Notes under the pieces: generated by a model | Seen by the model: only the letters and a program-made list of their open reading frames with translations | The model's database searches: none | Told to the model about the DNA's origin: nothing | Assembly: GCA_013816225.1 (NCBI GenBank) | Contig: JACDEQ010000026.1 | Coordinates: 1 to 14,540 of the forward strand | DNA: 14,540 bases | Direction of reading: 5' to 3' | Origin: Armatimonadota bacterium | GTDB lineage: Bacteria; Armatimonadota; Fimbriimonadia; Fimbriimonadales; ATM1 | In this document: positions 1-6,567 of the stretch, piece after piece | How the letters are laid out: every line of letters begins with the position of its first letter | How positions within the stretch are numbered: the stretch's first letter is position 1 | Translations under genes and position numbers: made by a program

Positions 1-2
1 TC

Positions 3-977
3 TGCCAAATGATGGGCGGTGACGTGACCGTCAACAGCGTGCCAGGCGAGAGCAGCACGTTTACGATCAAGGTGCCCGCCACGGTCAGCGAGCTCGAACA
101 CTCTGGTTCGGACTCCCCAGTCTCGTTTGACGGACCGGCCATGGCCACACCAAGTCTGTCCGGTGACACTGGGGCCCCACCTCCCATTGGCAGAAGCGTG
201 CTGGTCATTGACGACGATTCGACCCAGCGGGATCTGATGCGTCGATTTCTCGTCAGCGTGGGCTTTTCCGTCGCGACCGCAAGCGACGGCGATGAAGGGT
301 TGCGCCTCGCCCGTAGCCTTTTGCCCGTCGCGATAACCCTGGACGTCATGATGCCAGGTATGGACGGTTGGACCGTCCTGGCTTTGCTCAAGGCTGATCC
401 GACTGTGTGCAACATCCCCGTCGTCATGTTGACGATGATGGACGACCGGAAGCGGGGGTTCGCGCTGGGCGCGGCCAACTACATGACGAAACCGGTCGAT
501 CGCAAGTCCTTGGCGCAGATTCTTGCGAAGTATCGCTGTCCGTACCCACCCTGCCCGGTTCTGGTCGTCGAAGACGATGCCGGGACACGGCAGATGATGC
601 GCACAATGTTGGAAAAGGCCGGCTGGTCGGTGAGCGAAGCCGAGAATGGCAGGGTCGCACTGGAGCGTGTCGCGGCTAACCGACCAACTTTGATCTTGCT
701 CGATCTGATGATGCCCGAGATGGACGGCTTTGAATTCGCTGCCGAAATGCACCGGAACGCCGAAACGCGTTCGATTCCCATGGTCGTGCTGACGGCTAAA
801 GACCTCACGGACCAAGACCTGAGCCGGTTGGACGGGAGTGTCCATTCGATCCTAGACAAGAGAGGCTGCACGCGCGAAGAGCTGATGTGTCAGGTTCGAG
901 ACCTCTTGGCGGACTGGACCGTGCCGACAGGAGGAAACGGGACCGAGCAAAAGGCGAAGGTGGACAGCCATGGCTAA
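3..977 (+). CDS. Hybrid histidine kinase, C-terminal part (ATPase end plus two receiver domains), 5' truncated by window
   Basis: The reading frame is open to the window edge, so this is the tail of a longer protein and the ATG at 9 is an internal methionine. Numbering from that ATG, residues 1-25 are the end of a HATPase_c domain (CQMMGG, then a VPGESSTFTIKVP-type last strand). A Pro/Ser/Gly-rich linker runs to about residue 62. Receiver 1 covers about 63-178, with acidic pair D68/D69, phospho-acceptor D112 in LDVMMPGMDG and K161 in TKP. Receiver 2 covers about 183-302, with D189/D190, acceptor D232 in LDLMMPEMDG and K284 in a degenerate LDKRG in place of the usual KP. The protein probably autophosphorylates upstream and passes phosphate to its receivers and to partners. 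Its stop overlaps the next start by 8 bases, which indicates translational coupling. Sensor domains lie outside the window, so the signal is unknown. Confidence 0.9.
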   Translation, partial: CQMMGGDVTVNSVPGESSTFTIKVPATVSELEHSGSDSPVSFDGPAMATPSLSGDTGAPPPIGRSVLVIDDDSTQRDLMRRFLVSVGFSVATASDGDEGLRLARSLLPVAITLDVMMPGMDGWTVLALLKADPTVCNIPVVMLTMMDDRKRGFALGAANYMTKPVDRKSLAQILAKYRCPYPPCPVLVVEDDAGTRQMMRTMLEKAGWSVSEAENGRVALERVAANRPTLILLDLMMPEMDGFEFAAEMHRNAETRSIPMVVLTAKDLTDQDLSRLDGSVHSILDKRGCTREELMCQVRDLLADWTVPTGGNGTEQKAKVDSHG

Positions 978-1356
978 GATCTTGCTTGTCGAAGACAACG
1001 AGATGAACCGCGACATGCTCTCGCGGCGCCTGGTGCGCAGGGGTTACGAAGTGGTGATCGCGGTCGATGGGGAAAGTGGCCTCGCCTTGACCGCGACAGA
1101 GTCGCCAGACCTCATTCTGATGGACATGAGCCTGCCCATACTCGACGGCTGGGAAGCGTCGCGCCGCCTAAAAGCCTGTCCGTCCACCCAGCATATTCCA
1201 GTCATCGCACTCACGGCGCACGCCATGTCCAGCGACCGGGACAAGGCCCTTGAAGCGGGCTGCGACGATTACGACACAAAGCCGGTCGAACTGGACCGTC
1301 TCTTAGAGAAGATCGAAGCGCTCCTTGCCACGTCCAACGGTGTACGAAAACCATGA
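970..1356 (+). CDS. Single-domain response regulator (CheY/DivK-like receiver)
   Basis: This 128-residue protein is a receiver domain and nothing else. It has E8/D9 for Mg binding, phospho-acceptor D52 in LMDMSLPILDG, T82 in ALTAHAM and K104 in DTKP. All five expected active-site positions are present, so it should be phosphorylatable. With no output domain it probably acts as a phosphate shuttle or by protein-protein contact, as DivK or Spo0F do. The start ATG lies inside the end of the preceding kinase gene (shared bases 970-977), and its own stop overlaps the next start in an ATGA arrangement (1353-1356). The three genes should therefore be made together. The partner kinases are most likely the two flanking hybrid kinases, which is inferred from position. 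Confidence 0.93.
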   Translation: MAKILLVEDNEMNRDMLSRRLVRRGYEVVIAVDGESGLALTATESPDLILMDMSLPILDGWEASRRLKACPSTQHIPVIALTAHAMSSDRDKALEAGCDDYDTKPVELDRLLEKIEALLATSNGVRKP

Positions 1357-2819
1357 CCGAAACCCGCCCCCCCTCCAGCGACACACCTGGACACAACCTG
1401 TCCCCTGAGTTCCTCCACGATCTGCGCACTCCCCTCAATCATATCATCGGTTATTGCGAAATGCTCCTCGGGCAAGCCGAGGAAGAAGGGCAGTCCAGTT
1501 ACGTCCCCGACTTGACGAGAATCCAAGGGGCCGGGCAGCAATTGCTTGCTCTGCTGAACGACGGGGCGCCCCAGCCCAAAGACGACGTGACCCCAGACGA
1601 AGGCCCACCTCCGCGCGTTATGTCGGTCGGCCTGCAGTCCGTCTTGCCGGAAGGCGACCAGAGTGGCCAGTCGGACTCCGAAAGTTCGCAAGCCTTGATA
1701 TTGGTCGTGGACGATAACAAAGAAAACCGCGATCTGCTCGCCCGCCGACTCCAGCACCAGCACTATGGCGTGGTGATGGCCGAAAACGGCCGCGAGGCGA
1801 TAGATCGCTTGCGGGCACAGGCGTTCGACCTACTGCTTCTCGACATCATGATGCCCGAGATTGACGGCTACGAAGTTCTGCGGCAAATCAAAGCCGATGA
1901 ATCGTTGCGCCACATCCCGGTCATCATGGTCTCGGCGCTAGACGAGTTGGACAGCGTGGTACGCTGCATCGAGATGGGCGCCGATGATTACTTGCCCAAG
2001 CCCTTCGAACCGGCTCTGCTCAAAGCGCGCGTCGGCGCTTGTCTGGAGAAAAAACGCGCGCACGACCGCGAGACGGACCTTTTCGCGCAACTCGAACAAA
2101 ACTTCAAACGCCTTCAGGAACTCGAGCAGTTGCGCGACAGCCTGACGTACATGATCATCCATGATTTGCGGACACCCCTGAGCTCAGTGATTTCGGGAAT
2201 GCAGACGGTGGAAGGGATGGGCGAACTCAACGCGGATCAGCAGGAAGCGATCGGCATCGCTCTTGTGGGCGGCTCGACGCTGTTAGAGATGGTCAACGGA
2301 CTGCTGGACGTCGACAAAATGGAGTCTGGCTCGATGCAACTCGACTACTCCTTGCTCGACGCCGCCGCGCTGGTCGCCAGCGCCCTCGACCAAGTCGCAC
2401 AACTGGCCACGGACAAAGGGCTGGCGCTCGTCAAGAAGATCGACGCAGACCTTCCTGCGTTCCAGGGTGACGAGGACACGTTGCGCCGCACCCTGGTCAA
2501 CTTGGTCGGGAACGCGATAAAGTTCACTCCCACTGGCGGCACCGTCACCGTCGCGGTGCGTCACGGCGGAGATCGGGCGTCCTTAGTGTTTTCCGTCCAT
2601 GACACGGGCAAGGGCATACCGGCCGAAGCGTTCGAGCGTATATTCGAGAAGTTCGGCCAGGTCGAATCGCGCCAAGGGGGACGGATGATGAGCACCGGTT
2701 TGGGGCTGACATTTTGCAAGCTCGCGGTCGAATCCCACGGTGGAAACATTGGCGTAGAAAGCGTGCCAGACGAGGGCAGCGTCTTCTCCTTCACCATTCC
2801 ATTAGCACAGACGGGATGA
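1353..2819 (+). CDS. Hybrid sensor histidine kinase with orphan N-terminal DHp, receiver, then DHp-ATPase core
   Basis: The order in this 488-residue cytoplasmic protein is unusual. Residues 17-70 look like a HisKA (DHp) helix pair with an H-box at H22 (LHDLRTPLN) but no ATPase domain after it. A linker of low complexity (71-112) follows. A receiver spans about 114-232 (D120/D121, acceptor D164 in LDIMMPEIDG, S194, K216 in PKP). A short, charged, probably coiled-coil segment leads to a second DHp at about 258-325 (H270 in IHDLRTP). The HATPase_c domain covers about 370-485, with N-box N383/N387, DTGKGIP at 417-423, F-box FEKFGQ and GLGL at 449-452. No membrane segment or PAS/GAF sensor is visible, so the input is probably the receiver itself, phosphorylated by a partner. 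The gene overlaps the upstream receiver gene by 4 bases. Kinase identity is certain; the function of the first DHp is inference. Confidence 0.93.
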   Translation: MTETRPPSSDTPGHNLSPEFLHDLRTPLNHIIGYCEMLLGQAEEEGQSSYVPDLTRIQGAGQQLLALLNDGAPQPKDDVTPDEGPPPRVMSVGLQSVLPEGDQSGQSDSESSQALILVVDDNKENRDLLARRLQHQHYGVVMAENGREAIDRLRAQAFDLLLLDIMMPEIDGYEVLRQIKADESLRHIPVIMVSALDELDSVVRCIEMGADDYLPKPFEPALLKARVGACLEKKRAHDRETDLFAQLEQNFKRLQELEQLRDSLTYMIIHDLRTPLSSVISGMQTVEGMGELNADQQEAIGIALVGGSTLLEMVNGLLDVDKMESGSMQLDYSLLDAAALVASALDQVAQLATDKGLALVKKIDADLPAFQGDEDTLRRTLVNLVGNAIKFTPTGGTVTVAVRHGGDRASLVFSVHDTGKGIPAEAFERIFEKFGQVESRQGGRMMSTGLGLTFCKLAVESHGGNIGVESVPDEGSVFSFTIPLAQTG

Positions 2820-2969
2820 GCCGCCCCAGCGTTTAAAGGCAGAGTCGGGCGAGGGTAACCTGGCCCCGAGTTAACCCATGAACAAGACAGCCACTTTTAC
2901 AAAAAAGTCGTTGCATAAAAAAGCGGTAGTCAGCCTTGATGGCGGGGCCAGGATTGGGTAAAGGAACGT
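2820..2969. other. Non-coding gap between kinase operon and IS remnant
   Basis: I see no convincing gene here. The -1 frame continuing from the truncated orfB on the minus strand stays open down to a TAA at 2871-2873, but it is not recognisable as transposase beyond about 2970. There is a small AT-only inverted repeat, ACTTTT-acaa-AAAAGT, at 2893-2908, and two A-tracts (2901-2906 and 2917-2922). No clear intrinsic terminator for the kinase operon is visible. Confidence 0.5.
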
Positions 2970-3053
2970 CAGGCGACAAGCATGCCGAACACCGATCCCG
3001 TAGGCGGCGATGAGCCACCTGGCGATCTCCCGGCGCTTTGCCGCCTTCAGACT
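2970..3053 (-). pseudogene. IS3-family transposase OrfB fragment (5' end only)
   Basis: In the -1 frame directly after the slippery site, 28 codons read as the usual start of OrfB: SLKAAKRREIARWLIAAYG, followed by IGVRHACRL. This matches the family's basic start, in which an R-rich helix precedes an RRACR-type motif. Similarity stops at about 2970, and the reading frame then runs through unrelated sequence to a TAA at 2871-2873. The whole DDE catalytic (rve) domain is absent. It is a broken remnant. Confidence 0.7.
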
Positions 3054-3310
3054 TTTTTTCGCAGCACCCCCTGGAGCATGTGCTTGTCCAGGCTCAGATC
3101 CGCCACCAGGCTCTTTAGCTTCCGGTTCTCTTCCTCGAGCTGACGCAGACGGGCCAGCTCGGCGATCCCCATCCCCGCGAACTTACGCTTCCATCGGTAG
3201 AACGTCTGCTCCGTGATCCCCATCTGCCGGCATACCTCGACATCGGGAATACCGCCCTCCGCCTGCCGCAAGGCAGACACAATCTGTTCGTTCGTGAACG
3301 TCTTTTTCAT
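3047..3310 (-). CDS. IS3-family transposase OrfA (helix-turn-helix subunit)
   Basis: The 87-residue protein has the classic OrfA layout. An N-terminal helix-turn-helix of the HTH_Tnp_1 type covers about residues 5-45 (FTNEQIV, VCRQMGITEQTFYRWKRKF). It is followed by a leucine-zipper-like coiled coil at about 52-80 (LRQLEEENRKLKSLVADL, then LDKHMLQGVL) used for dimerisation. Its length and sequence match IS3-family elements of the IS407/IS51 type. The start ATG at 3308-3310 is preceded on the minus strand by a strong AAGGAGG ribosome site (near 3320-3326). The protein ends RKKV just after the slippery A-tract. OrfA alone binds the element's ends and does not catalyse transposition. Confidence 0.9.
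   Translation of the reverse strand: MKKTFTNEQIVSALRQAEGGIPDVEVCRQMGITEQTFYRWKRKFAGMGIAELARLRQLEEENRKLKSLVADLSLDKHMLQGVLRKKV
3053..3059 (-). promoter_or_regulatory. Programmed -1 ribosomal frameshift slippery site (A AAA AAA G)
   Basis: On the minus strand seven consecutive A residues followed by G sit in the correct phase of orfA (codons CGA AAA AAA GTC TGA). Slipping back one base enters the orfB frame (AGT CTG AAG). This is the textbook IS3-family arrangement for making the OrfAB fusion transposase. It is preserved although orfB is truncated. Confidence 0.75.
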
Positions 3311-3380
3311 TCTGTTGGCCTCCTTGGAAAAGAGACGGCCAGACTAACTTTGAGGAGTCCAGTTTTCGGGGAGCAGACCA

Positions 3381-3659
3381 CCGCGGAGGAGCGTAAGATC
3401 TCAAGTGTCTATTTTTGGGCGCATTCCAAAGTTCAAAGAGAAGTCGCAAGCGACACGAGAGAAGGTGCGGATTCTATACACTTAGGGTGGAAACTTATCG
3501 GGGACCGGTCAGCAATAATATACGAGGAATCGGCGTCATCACGTCACATTCCCTGGCGCGTAGGTGTCGGGATGACGACACCGTGCCCACCGCAGGGCAA
3601 TATCGAGAGTCGTTGCGACCGGAACGACGAGGTGCTCCGATGGGCGGTAACATTCGAGG
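3381..3659. other. Non-coding region upstream of the lipoprotein gene
   Basis: Open frames exist on both strands but show no recognisable protein, no coding-like composition and no good ribosome site, so I do not call a gene. The stretch should contain the promoter of the lipoprotein and GT-C operon. AT-rich candidates include TATACA near 3476 and a TAACAT hexamer at 3648-3653, but neither has a good -35 partner. A short palindromic GTCGC-aa-GCGAC lies near 3443-3454. Confidence 0.4.
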
Positions 3660-4034
3660 GTGAAACCCTGCCACATCGCATGCTTTACGATACTTGTTTT
3701 TGGCTGCTCGTCACCTGAGGTAGAGACGCCGACAATTCCCAAAGCTCCGTCGGTCAGCGCGGGCGCCGGAGTTCTGCAAACCGCCTACGAGTCGGCCAAG
3801 GCGGAGTACGCGAGGGACGCAGGTGCCAAGAAGGAATATGTAGCGGCGACCGTGGCGTATGCCACTGCCGTCATGAAGGGAGACGGCCCTTCCAAAGTCA
3901 AATACCCGATGGCGCTCGACCTCTACGCCGAGGCCCTAAAAATCGATCCCAAAAACGAAGAGGCCGTCAAGAATCGCGACATGATTCTCGGCATCTACGA
4001 ATCGATGGGTAGGAAGCCCCCCGGCCAGAAGTAA
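3660..4034 (+). CDS. Small predicted lipoprotein with a TPR-like C-terminus
   Basis: The 124-residue protein starts at GTG. The N-terminus is a short lipoprotein-type signal: K2, a hydrophobic run to residue 15 and a lipobox-like VFGC with C16 as the likely lipidated residue. F at -2 is unusual. A Pro/Thr-rich tether (about 18-35) follows, then helical sequence. Residues 84-115 (LDLYAEALKIDPKNEEAVKN region) resemble one tetratricopeptide repeat. It is probably anchored in the membrane and exposed to the periplasm. The next gene, a large membrane protein, begins 4 bases downstream, so the two are likely one operon. No family is recognised. The start is supported mainly by the signal sequence, because the upstream GAGGG is too close to the GTG to be a good ribosome site. 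Confidence 0.72.
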   Translation: MKPCHIACFTILVFGCSSPEVETPTIPKAPSVSAGAGVLQTAYESAKAEYARDAGAKKEYVAATVAYATAVMKGDGPSKVKYPMALDLYAEALKIDPKNEEAVKNRDMILGIYESMGRKPPGQK

Positions 4035-4038
4035 CCTC

Positions 4039-5817
4039 GTGGAGCGCGGATATCCAAGGTGGTTCTGGCTACTCGCAGCCGCCACTCTTTTCCTAAGTGC
4101 GGCGCCATATCTGTTCGCGCTGGCCATACAGCCCGAGGGCACGCTCTATCTGGGCGTCCACAGCAATTACGACGACCATGCGGTCTACGCGGCGTGGACG
4201 AAGCAGGCGCAGGAAGGCAGGTTTTTCTTCGAGAACTTGTTCACCACGGATCCCCAGCCGGGGCTGACCGTGAACCTCTACTTCTGGACGACGGGAACTC
4301 TTAGCCGGCTCACAGGCATTCCGCTCGCGATGCACCTCGCAAAAGCGGTCTTTGGTCTGCTCTTTCTGATGTCCCTCTATGGGCTGGCCAGGAGGTTGAG
4401 CGAATCCCAACTCGTCCGGTTCACAGCGATGGCTACGACGATTTTCGGTGCAGGAGTCGGTTGGCTGGTCTGGCGCAGGTACGGCCACGAAGGCCCGATC
4501 GACGTTTGGCAGCCGGAGGCATTCACCTTTCCGTCGCTCATGCAAAACGGCCTGTTCTGTGCCGCCTTGTGGCTGATTTGCGTGATCTGGAACAAGATTC
4601 TCGATGCACGCGATTCTTGGAAATCGGTCTTACCAGGGTTCGTGGCGATGCTCGTGCTCACGAACATCCACACGTACGATACGCTGACAATCGCCATCGT
4701 CGCCGCCGGATTCTTAGCAACGCAGGTCGGCGCGAAACAGGCGACGCCGGCATGGGTGGGAAGGGCCGCCACGATCGCACTGGGTGCCATTCCGCCTCTT
4801 CTTTGGTTCGTTTACGTCCGCGCGAACGACCCGGTCTTCGCCCAGCGAGGGGAGACGCCGACGCTTTCAGCGCCGTTCGCGAACGTGCTTCTCGGCTATG
4901 CTCCCCTCCTGCTCCTCGCAATGGTCGCGTTTTGGAGGTGGGGACGCGATGCTCCCGGCAAACGATCGGCGCTGCAGCTTGTATTGGCCGTGGCAGGAAT
5001 GTTCTTGATCGGATCTGTTTCAGAGAACGGGCAACTCTCGCCATGGTGGTGGATCCCAATTGCCGCTGTCGCCATCGCAGTTTGCAGCCTCAACCGCGAG
5101 GCAAGGCCAGTGCGAGGACTGCTCTTCGCATGGACGCTGTTGGGCATCGTCGCGCTCTACTATCCGGGCCTGTTTCAGAGGAAGCTGGGGATGGGGCTTA
5201 GTATCCCGATCGGGCTATGCGCCGGATGGGCGATCGGCACCCTCGCGGGTCGCCTCAAGGGACGCGAGCGCATACTGGCCGCTGCTGTGACGATTGCCGC
5301 CGTGTCGATAACATCCGCCCGGTGGCTCTTCCGCGAGGCCCTGATGGCTGCCGACAACACTAGCAATACGACTGTACAAAACGTCTTCTGGGATACCGAT
5401 GTCGAGAGGATCCTGAACTACCTGCGTGCGAACAAGACCAAGGAAGATGCTGTCCTCGCTATGCCGGGCCTCCCTATCTCCACAAGACCAGATTCTTTTC
5501 AGGTTGCCATCCCCGATCTGAATCCGGTGCTTTCAGGTTGGGCGGGTGTCAGGTCCTGGGCTAGCCATTGGAGCGAGACCCCTCATTACGTGGACCGCCG
5601 TCGGGACTTGTCCATAGGGCTCTACTCACAAGGATCGACGCCCGAATCGGCAAGGACCTTGATCGAGAAGTCTAAAGCAACGTTTATCGTTGCGCCCAAA
5701 GGGGAAAGCGCCGATCTCTTGGGCGTTCAGAGGTTGGCATTCTTCGGACAGCTCGGCAGAATCGTCTACGAGGGTGACCGTTATATTCTTATCGAGGTGT
5801 CAGGCCCGGCGCCCTGA
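4039..5817 (+). CDS. Polytopic membrane protein, GT-C-type glycosyltransferase-like
   Basis: The 592-residue protein has about ten to twelve hydrophobic segments between residues 8 and 430 and a soluble C-terminal domain of about 160 residues. TM1 is at about 8-30. The first extracytoplasmic loop carries D45-D46 in YDDHAVYAAW, the position of the acidic catalytic motif of GT-C enzymes that use polyprenyl-phosphate sugars. The later FQRKLGMGLSIPIGL segment (379-393) is also typical of bacterial GT-C/GT39-like proteins. It probably transfers a sugar to a surface glycan, lipid or protein on the periplasmic face. The start is GTG, 4 bases after the lipoprotein stop. Its 3' end overlaps the convergent WecG-type gene by 18 bases, another polysaccharide gene. 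Donor, acceptor and catalytic activity are not shown by the sequence. Confidence 0.72.
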   Translation: MERGYPRWFWLLAAATLFLSAAPYLFALAIQPEGTLYLGVHSNYDDHAVYAAWTKQAQEGRFFFENLFTTDPQPGLTVNLYFWTTGTLSRLTGIPLAMHLAKAVFGLLFLMSLYGLARRLSESQLVRFTAMATTIFGAGVGWLVWRRYGHEGPIDVWQPEAFTFPSLMQNGLFCAALWLICVIWNKILDARDSWKSVLPGFVAMLVLTNIHTYDTLTIAIVAAGFLATQVGAKQATPAWVGRAATIALGAIPPLLWFVYVRANDPVFAQRGETPTLSAPFANVLLGYAPLLLLAMVAFWRWGRDAPGKRSALQLVLAVAGMFLIGSVSENGQLSPWWWIPIAAVAIAVCSLNREARPVRGLLFAWTLLGIVALYYPGLFQRKLGMGLSIPIGLCAGWAIGTLAGRLKGRERILAAAVTIAAVSITSARWLFREALMAADNTSNTTVQNVFWDTDVERILNYLRANKTKEDAVLAMPGLPISTRPDSFQVAIPDLNPVLSGWAGVRSWASHWSETPHYVDRRRDLSIGLYSQGSTPESARTLIEKSKATFIVAPKGESADLLGVQRLAFFGQLGRIVYEGDRYILIEVSGPAP

Positions 5818-6537
5818 GCGCATCACGAGCCACCAGAATTTAGGCAAAGTCGCAACCTTCCGCCATTTCCTCGGATTCTGAATGAGCCGCCACAGCCATT
5901 CCATGCGCAAATTCTGAACAAATTTCGGCGCGCGCTTTACATTTCCGCTAAATACATCGAAGCTTCCGCCCACACCTATCGACACCTTGGCGGCAATTTC
6001 ATTCATGTGCTCGGTAATAAACATTTCTTGTTTCGGTATTCCCATGGCCACAAATAGAACATCCGGTTTCACTTCTCGAATGCGTGCAACAATTTCGGGC
6101 ACCTCCGCCGCCGAAAAATAACCGTCCTGAACCCCACCAATAACAGTACCGGGAAACCTTGAGGAAAGCGCGTTCGCCGCAGCCTGCGCAACCCCTGGTG
6201 CGGCTCCCAAGAAATAGAGTCGATATCCTTTCTTAGCACTCAACTCGGCTAGCTTCTCGACGATATCAACGCCGCTGACCCGCTCTTCGAGCGGCGAACC
6301 GACCTTGCCTGCTGCCCACAGAACTCCGACGCTATCAGGTGTGACGAGGTCCGCATCTTCCATAATCTTGCGCCAGTGCTCATCCGTTTGAGCTGCCACG
6401 ATTCCGCTCGCATCGGCGGTGACGACGATTGACGGCTTGCCATTAGCGATAAATTCCTCGATAATTGCGATCGCTTCCACCATGTTGACCGAATCGACGC
6501 CTATTCCGAGAATCTCAACCCTGTTCTGGCGTCTCAC
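5800..6537 (-). CDS. WecG/TagA/CpsF-family glycosyltransferase
   Basis: Members of this GT26 family transfer N-acetylmannosamine or a related sugar onto an undecaprenyl-linked sugar at the cytoplasmic membrane face, for teichoic acid, enterobacterial common antigen or exopolysaccharide. Numbering from the longer TTG start at 6567, family features are T50 in VVTADAS, the catalytic-type D78 in LVTPDSVG, GIPKQE at 176-181, GVGGSFDVFSG at 198-208 and EWLWRL at 223-228. A basic, aromatic C-terminal tail probably contacts the membrane. I prefer the GTG at 6535-6537, because AGAGAGG lies 3 bases upstream and homology begins just after it. The TTG at 6567 adds ten unconserved residues, sits directly against the lon stop and has no ribosome site. 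The gene is the last of an hsp20-lon-wecG minus-strand run. The exact sugar is unknown. Confidence 0.9.
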   Translation of the reverse strand: MRRQNRVEILGIGVDSVNMVEAIAIIEEFIANGKPSIVVTADASGIVAAQTDEHWRKIMEDADLVTPDSVGVLWAAGKVGSPLEERVSGVDIVEKLAELSAKKGYRLYFLGAAPGVAQAAANALSSRFPGTVIGGVQDGYFSAAEVPEIVARIREVKPDVLFVAMGIPKQEMFITEHMNEIAAKVSIGVGGSFDVFSGNVKRAPKFVQNLRMEWLWRLIQNPRKWRKVATLPKFWWLVMRSGRRA

Positions 6538-6567
6538 GGGCCTCTCTATGCATGTCGCGATTCCCAA

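Larger units (their letters stand above)
2970..3380 (-). mobile_element. Truncated IS3-family insertion sequence remnant
   Basis: An intact IS3-type orfA, a -1 frameshift heptamer and a short start of orfB lie on the minus strand. The transcription-upstream end is probably near 3380. There the minus strand reads TGGTCTGCTCCCCG, then GAAAACTGGACTCCTC, which resembles the TG-starting terminal repeats of this family. I found no matching inverted repeat on the left side, where the orfB similarity stops near 2970, so most of orfB and the left end are missing. The element cannot transpose by itself. The boundaries are estimates; the family assignment rests on orfA and the frameshift arrangement. 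Confidence 0.75.

Noticed and set aside
2893..2908. ACTTTT-acaa-AAAAGT inverted repeat as a terminator for the kinase operon
   Set aside because: The stem is only six A-T-rich pairs with a single G-C pair and no T-tract follows, so it is too weak to call a terminator.
3350..3718. Plus-strand open frame of 122 codons overlapping the IS end and the lipoprotein start
   Set aside because: It begins inside the IS terminal region, has no ribosome site or recognisable sequence, and its 3' part overlaps the better supported lipoprotein frame.
4461..5201. 246-codon plus-strand frame inside the GT-C-like gene
   Set aside because: It is a basic, Arg/Ala-rich translation typical of a shifted frame in GC-rich coding DNA, with no motif; the overlapping membrane protein frame is coherent along its whole length.
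6410..6450. T-x-D in place of the usual T-x-N near the WecG-type active site
   Set aside because: The VVTADAS and VTPDSVG forms look to me like a normal variant in some bacterial subfamilies, so I do not read it as loss of function.
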